Assembly (NCBI GenBank): GCA_002685455.1
Contig: NYXF01000104.1
Span: 1 to 19,352, forward strand
Source of the DNA: Porticoccus sp.
Lineage (GTDB): Bacteria > Pseudomonadota > Gammaproteobacteria > Pseudomonadales > Porticoccaceae
Length of the DNA: 19,352 bases
Direction of reading: 5' to 3'
Under the pieces are notes generated by a model. It was given only the letters and a program-made list of their open reading frames with translations. It did not search any database and had not been told where the DNA came from. Positions 16,761 to 19,352 of the stretch are shown here, in pieces. The position numbers and the translations under genes are program-made. Every line of letters starts with the position of its first letter. The stretch's first letter is position 1.

Positions 16761-17464
16761 AATGCAATCATTATAAAATAAGGTAAAGTAATCGCGGTTA
16801 GAATACCTGTTGTTCCAAGACCGAGTATCGCGAATGAACCACACTTCTGGCTAATTTTAAATGCCTTCGCTGTTCCTATGGCATGTGCAGAGATACCAAG
16901 GATATACCCTCTAATGCGGTCATCCTGTATATTTAATATTTTAAATATAAGAGGCCCAAAGATTATACCTATGATGCCGGTTGCCACTACTATCCCCGTA
17001 GTCATGTCTGGGTCTCCCCCAATTGCTTCAGCGATCCTAAGCGCTATCGGTGTTGTTACAGATTTAGGAGCAAGTGATGCCAGAACATCCACTTCTATAC
17101 CTAAAGCAAATGCAAGTCCTAAACAACTTAAGCTGGCAAAAAAAGCACCAAATATTAAAGTTAATATCAAGGGTTTAAATATTTCTTGAAAATAATTTAG
17201 TAACCCATACAAGGGTATTGCTAGTGCGATAATCGTTGTATCCAAAAAAAAATAAAAAGGCTTGTTTGCAAATCGATAAGATTGATAATCTACTTTCATA
17301 ATCACTAAGAAAATATATATCAAAAATGCACTCATCATCATGGGGTGAAATAAGACATGAAAAAAAGAACCCCTAGGAGTAATATTTGAAAGCCACTGAG
17401 TTAAACCAAAAACTAGAACAGTCAAAATAAAAAGACTTATCATATTCGATATTTCTGTAATCAT
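16754..17464 (-). CDS. lrgB: LrgB/CidB family membrane protein
   Basis: LrgB is the larger, polytopic partner of LrgA. The 236-residue protein has about seven hydrophobic segments and the two family signatures: LAPKSVTTPIALRIAE near 131-146 and GYILGISAHAIGTAKAF near 187-203. The pair was first described as murein-hydrolase modulators with a holin/antiholin idea. Later work in Gram-positive bacteria shows pyruvate transport, and the plant homologue PLGG1 exports glycolate and glycerate, so an organic-acid transporter is at least as likely. Its ATG overlaps the lrgA stop (ATGA at 17461-17464). No LytSR-type two-component regulator is visible in the window. Confidence 0.94.
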   Translation of the reverse strand: MITEISNMISLFILTVLVFGLTQWLSNITPRGSFFHVLFHPMMMSAFLIYIFLVIMKVDYQSYRFANKPFYFFLDTTIIALAIPLYGLLNYFQEIFKPLILTLIFGAFFASLSCLGLAFALGIEVDVLASLAPKSVTTPIALRIAEAIGGDPDMTTGIVVATGIIGIIFGPLIFKILNIQDDRIRGYILGISAHAIGTAKAFKISQKCGSFAILGLGTTGILTAITLPYFIMIAFK

Positions 17465-17826
17465 ATGTTTTTTCTAATTTTTTTTTCATGCCTCACAACA
17501 AAATACTTCATTAAGAGGCTTCCAAAAAATATCGTTAAAAGTGTAGTTATAAAAATGGTAGTTAATAAATATAGCCATATGCTAAAATTTTCTCTTATCA
17601 AGAATAAGCATCCCACGCATGAAGGAATTAAGAATAAGTATAGAAAACGTATAACTAAATTTGAGGATGACTCGATATACGAAGGAATTGGATTATTTCT
17701 CATTAGAAGAGTCAAAAATAACAACAACATACCAATGACAGAAGAAGGTATTGGCATTTTAGTCAAATAAGTAGTGTATTCACCGATACCCTGAAACATT
17801 AGCAATACAAAAATCCCTTTCAGCAT
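17461..17826 (-). CDS. lrgA: LrgA/CidA family small membrane protein
   Basis: This 121-residue membrane protein has about four helices and a basic cytoplasmic C-terminus (RHEKKIRKNI). The family signature PIPSSVIGMLLLFLTLL spans about 25-41, and FLYLFLIPSCVGCLF near 61-75 matches the central conserved part of CidA/LrgA proteins. It works with LrgB, encoded immediately downstream with a four-base overlap. Its start codon lies inside the end of dsbB (ATGCTGA, seven-base overlap), so all three genes should be translated from one message. CidA and LrgA cannot be distinguished by eye; I use lrgA because of the family name. Confidence 0.9.
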   Translation of the reverse strand: MLKGIFVLLMFQGIGEYTTYLTKMPIPSSVIGMLLLFLTLLMRNNPIPSYIESSSNLVIRFLYLFLIPSCVGCLFLIRENFSIWLYLLTTIFITTLLTIFFGSLLMKYFVVRHEKKIRKNI

Positions 17827-18305
17827 TTATGATTACCTCGAATAATTTTCAATACTGATAAAGCAGTAACACCTAAAAAGTATACAAGAGTCCAACCTGG
17901 GATACTTAAACCCAAAAATGTCCACTGAATCGCTGCACAATTACCATCTCCTTGGAGCAACATTCTTAAAGCCTCACTAAAGTTAAATGCGTTAAACAAA
18001 TAGTCTACAGACGGTCCACATGCAGGAACTTTGTCAGGCGGTAGACTTTGTAGCCATAATTGCTTTGAGGCAAAATAAGCACCAAGAATTGCGCTAAGAG
18101 CCACAACTGATCCATAGATCCTAGTAGCCCTGTTATGAACAAAGGCGAGTATTGAGAATAAACCAATAAGTGCTAAAAAGAATCTTTGAGTAATACAAAG
18201 ATAACATGGTTTTAACTCCATGATGTATTGCATATAAAAACCAACTCCAAGAAGAGCTATGCAAGCCATAAAAATTAAAAAATCTATTTTTCTAGGATTC
18301 CCCAT
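17820..18305 (-). CDS. dsbB: Disulfide bond formation protein DsbB
   Basis: DsbB reoxidises DsbA and passes electrons to ubiquinone in the inner membrane. The 161-residue protein has four membrane helices and both essential cysteine pairs: Cys34-Cys37 in KPCYLCITQR, and Cys96-Cys123 in VPACGPS and GNCAAIQW, on the second periplasmic loop. Arg41 corresponds to the quinone-interacting arginine after the CxxC. I choose the ATG at 18305-18303, preceded by AGGCGA, because it gives the normal short N-terminus before the first helix. A start at 18365 would add 20 polar residues not expected in the family. It is the first gene of an overlapping dsbB-lrgA-lrgB operon. The partner dsbA is not in the window. 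Confidence 0.96.
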   Translation of the reverse strand: MGNPRKIDFLIFMACIALLGVGFYMQYIMELKPCYLCITQRFFLALIGLFSILAFVHNRATRIYGSVVALSAILGAYFASKQLWLQSLPPDKVPACGPSVDYLFNAFNFSEALRMLLQGDGNCAAIQWTFLGLSIPGWTLVYFLGVTALSVLKIIRGNHKC

Positions 18306-18482
18306 ACTTCGCCTACATTTGAAAGAAATATGCAACTCAGACACTTCAAAAAATTTTATAATCAATCTAGTGGATTAAGGTCTCAGTCTGTGTAGAATAT
18401 AATAACATCCGCTAAATTATAATGGGTATTTTACTGGTACACTTAAAATATTTTGTATACCAACATAAAAAGGTTTGAATCG
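18306..18482. promoter_or_regulatory. Divergent spacer between dsbB and the unknown secreted gene
   Basis: This 177-base AT-rich gap should contain promoters in both directions. On the plus strand TATAAT occurs at 18398-18403 and again at 18418-18423, each without a good -35. For dsbB I see no clear promoter. No operator-like dyad stands out. Confidence 0.3.
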
Positions 18483-18956
18483 ATGATCAAGATTTTTTGT
18501 TTTGCTATTTCACTAATATTTATTGTGGTTCCAAATTTTGTAGCACCATCCTCCTCTTATGCAACCTTGATGCCCGGTGGTTCTCCTACTGGACTTGGTG
18601 GTGCGCATAATAAAAATACTAGATCAATGGCACCGATTGATAAAAAGTTCAAACAAGGAAAATTAATTTATAAAGGTATGGATAAGAAAATTGGTAAACA
18701 GAAATGGTGTTTAAAGGTCGAAGGGGAGCTAGTGAAACTGAACATCTTCAATTTGTGGAAAACATATAAACTATTTAGGGGTGTGACAACAGACTATTTT
18801 GTTGACAACTTTTATGTGTGCGAAAGACCAGAAAATACTGCTTACCAACTAATAGGGAAGCAAAATATGCGAAGGGTAGTATACTACCTCGATAGAAGAT
18901 TTAAGCTCTACTTAACTGAGCGTTCGAGCGCATACCTATACCAAAAAGGTGAGTAG
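18483..18956 (+). CDS. Unrecognised secreted protein with two cysteines
   Basis: I do not recognise a named family. I start it at the ATG at 18483 (157 residues) because this gives a clean signal peptide: Met-Ile-Lys, a hydrophobic stretch, and a probable cleavage after SYA near residue 27. The frame is open from a TTG ten codons earlier, with less support. The mature protein has a Gly/Pro-rich flexible start (30-48), a segment FKQGKLIYKGMDKKIG, Cys76 in QKWCLKVEGE, Cys113 in FYVCERPEN, and a C-terminal RRVVYYLDRRFKLYL. The sequence is very basic. The two cysteines could form one disulfide in the periplasm. It is divergent from dsbB and convergent with the AroB-like gene (10 bases apart). A possible reading is a small envelope protein that folds with DsbA-DsbB help, but this is inference. 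Confidence 0.75.
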   Translation: MIKIFCFAISLIFIVVPNFVAPSSSYATLMPGGSPTGLGGAHNKNTRSMAPIDKKFKQGKLIYKGMDKKIGKQKWCLKVEGELVKLNIFNLWKTYKLFRGVTTDYFVDNFYVCERPENTAYQLIGKQNMRRVVYYLDRRFKLYLTERSSAYLYQKGE

Positions 18957-18966
18957 CTTATAATCT

Positions 18967-19352
18967 TTAATCATACTGCGCATAATATTTTTTAAGAAAA
19001 TTGCTAAAGTTAAATGAATCAGACGCTTCAATCATTGACTGATTTTTATGAGATTGAGTCGCCATTTCTTTGTATTTTTCTATTTTTTCTGACTCAAATT
19101 CTCTGCTTTGAAAATATTTATGACTATTGAGTGAAAGATCCATCGCCACTCGATAAAAAGTTTTTTTATTTTCCTCCATAGCTTTTAAAATTTTTTGTGG
19201 TTCACAATTAGAAGGCAATTTAGTTGGAAGTTTATATTTTTTTATGACCCCCATAACTCTATTAAATTCCTTAATTGACAATTTATTAAGTAAAAAAGAT
19301 AATTTTGCTGCACATAGCATACCTACACCTACAGCCTCTCCATGATTTAATC
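18967..19352 (-). CDS. AroB-like (3-dehydroquinate synthase superfamily) protein, C-terminal part
   Basis: Only the last 128 codons lie inside the window; the gene enters from the right edge. The visible part begins LNHGEAVGVGMLCAAKLS, the metal- and substrate-binding HGEAV motif of 3-dehydroquinate synthase and related sugar-phosphate cyclases. It continues with a region resembling KYKLPTKLPSN and AMEENKK, which corresponds to the usual LPT.LP and M..DKK elements. After that the sequence departs from AroB: instead of a beta-rich FVLL..IG ending there is a charged helical tail rich in Lys, Glu, Ser and Gln that ends NFSNFLKKYYAQYD. It may be a shikimate-pathway AroB with a divergent end, or another member of the superfamily (a sedoheptulose-phosphate or amino-dehydroquinate type cyclase). 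The 5' part and neighbours are needed to decide. Confidence 0.75.
   Translation of the reverse strand, partial: LNHGEAVGVGMLCAAKLSFLLNKLSIKEFNRVMGVIKKYKLPTKLPSNCEPQKILKAMEENKKTFYRVAMDLSLNSHKYFQSREFESEKIEKYKEMATQSHKNQSMIEASDSFNFSNFLKKYYAQYD

Noticed and set aside
16878..17189. A 103-codon plus-strand reading frame opposite lrgB.
   Set aside because: It is a shadow of the conserved LrgB core (LAPKSVTTPIA on the minus strand).
17465..17770. A 101-codon plus-strand reading frame opposite lrgA.
   Set aside because: The minus strand encodes a clear CidA/LrgA signature; the plus-strand protein has no motif or start signal.
18967..19185. A frameshift or decay in the AroB-like gene to explain its unusual tail.
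   Set aside because: The frame stays open to a stop ten bases from the neighbouring gene, and an alternative frame read from the KK motif gives no AroB-like ending.

Overview
The window reads as ordinary chromosome of an AT-rich gammaproteobacterium, with G+C roughly one third by eye. Gene content and order point that way: SlmA, the MetX-MetW-DUF4426-RdgB-HemW block, ArgB-SlmA, RpmB-RpmG, MutM facing CoaD, RsmD divergent from FtsY-FtsE-FtsX-RpoH, then TrmB and ElbB. I see no phage, insertion sequence, integrase, CRISPR array, tRNA or rRNA. Small gaps, many overlapping genes and frequent TTG starts suggest a compact genome, possibly a marine uncultivated lineage; that placement is inference only.

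Layout. (1) Positions 1-3904, minus strand: metX, metW, a DUF4426 gene, rdgB, purU and the first 19 codons of hemW, probably one transcription unit. It joins methionine biosynthesis, nucleotide-pool cleaning, formyl-folate turnover and haem or radical-SAM maturation. (2) 4040-6834, minus strand: coaBC, argB, slmA (coenzyme A, arginine, nucleoid occlusion). (3) 6835-7115: the divergent control region between coaBC and rpmB, with a good sigma-70 promoter, a leader hairpin and an 11-bp direct repeat. (4) 7116-8452, plus strand: rpmB-rpmG, a terminator, then mutM. (5) 8457-9585, minus strand: rsmD then coaD. (6) 9648-13423, plus strand: ftsY-ftsE-ftsX, then rpoH with its own promoter and a strong terminator. 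(7) 13523-15893, plus strand: DUF423 membrane protein, trmB, elbB and a TIGR02444/DUF2390 gene. (8) 15967-16737: an FKBP-type prolyl isomerase that looks like a lipoprotein. (9) 16754-18305, minus strand: dsbB-lrgA-lrgB, a tightly overlapping envelope operon. (10) 18483-18956, plus strand: an unrecognised secreted two-cysteine protein. (11) 18967 to the window end, minus strand: the C-terminal part of an AroB-like cyclase with an unusual tail.

Most of the window is well-known core metabolism, translation, secretion and division. I found no convincing new multi-gene system. The least ordinary part is the right end (16.7-19.35 kb): an LrgAB pair overlapping a DsbB gene, a secreted protein of unknown function divergent from dsbB, and a divergent dehydroquinate-synthase relative. 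Smaller points of interest are purU placed between rdgB and hemW, structures in the rpmB, rpoH and coaBC leaders, and three neighbouring genes that seem to start with TTG.
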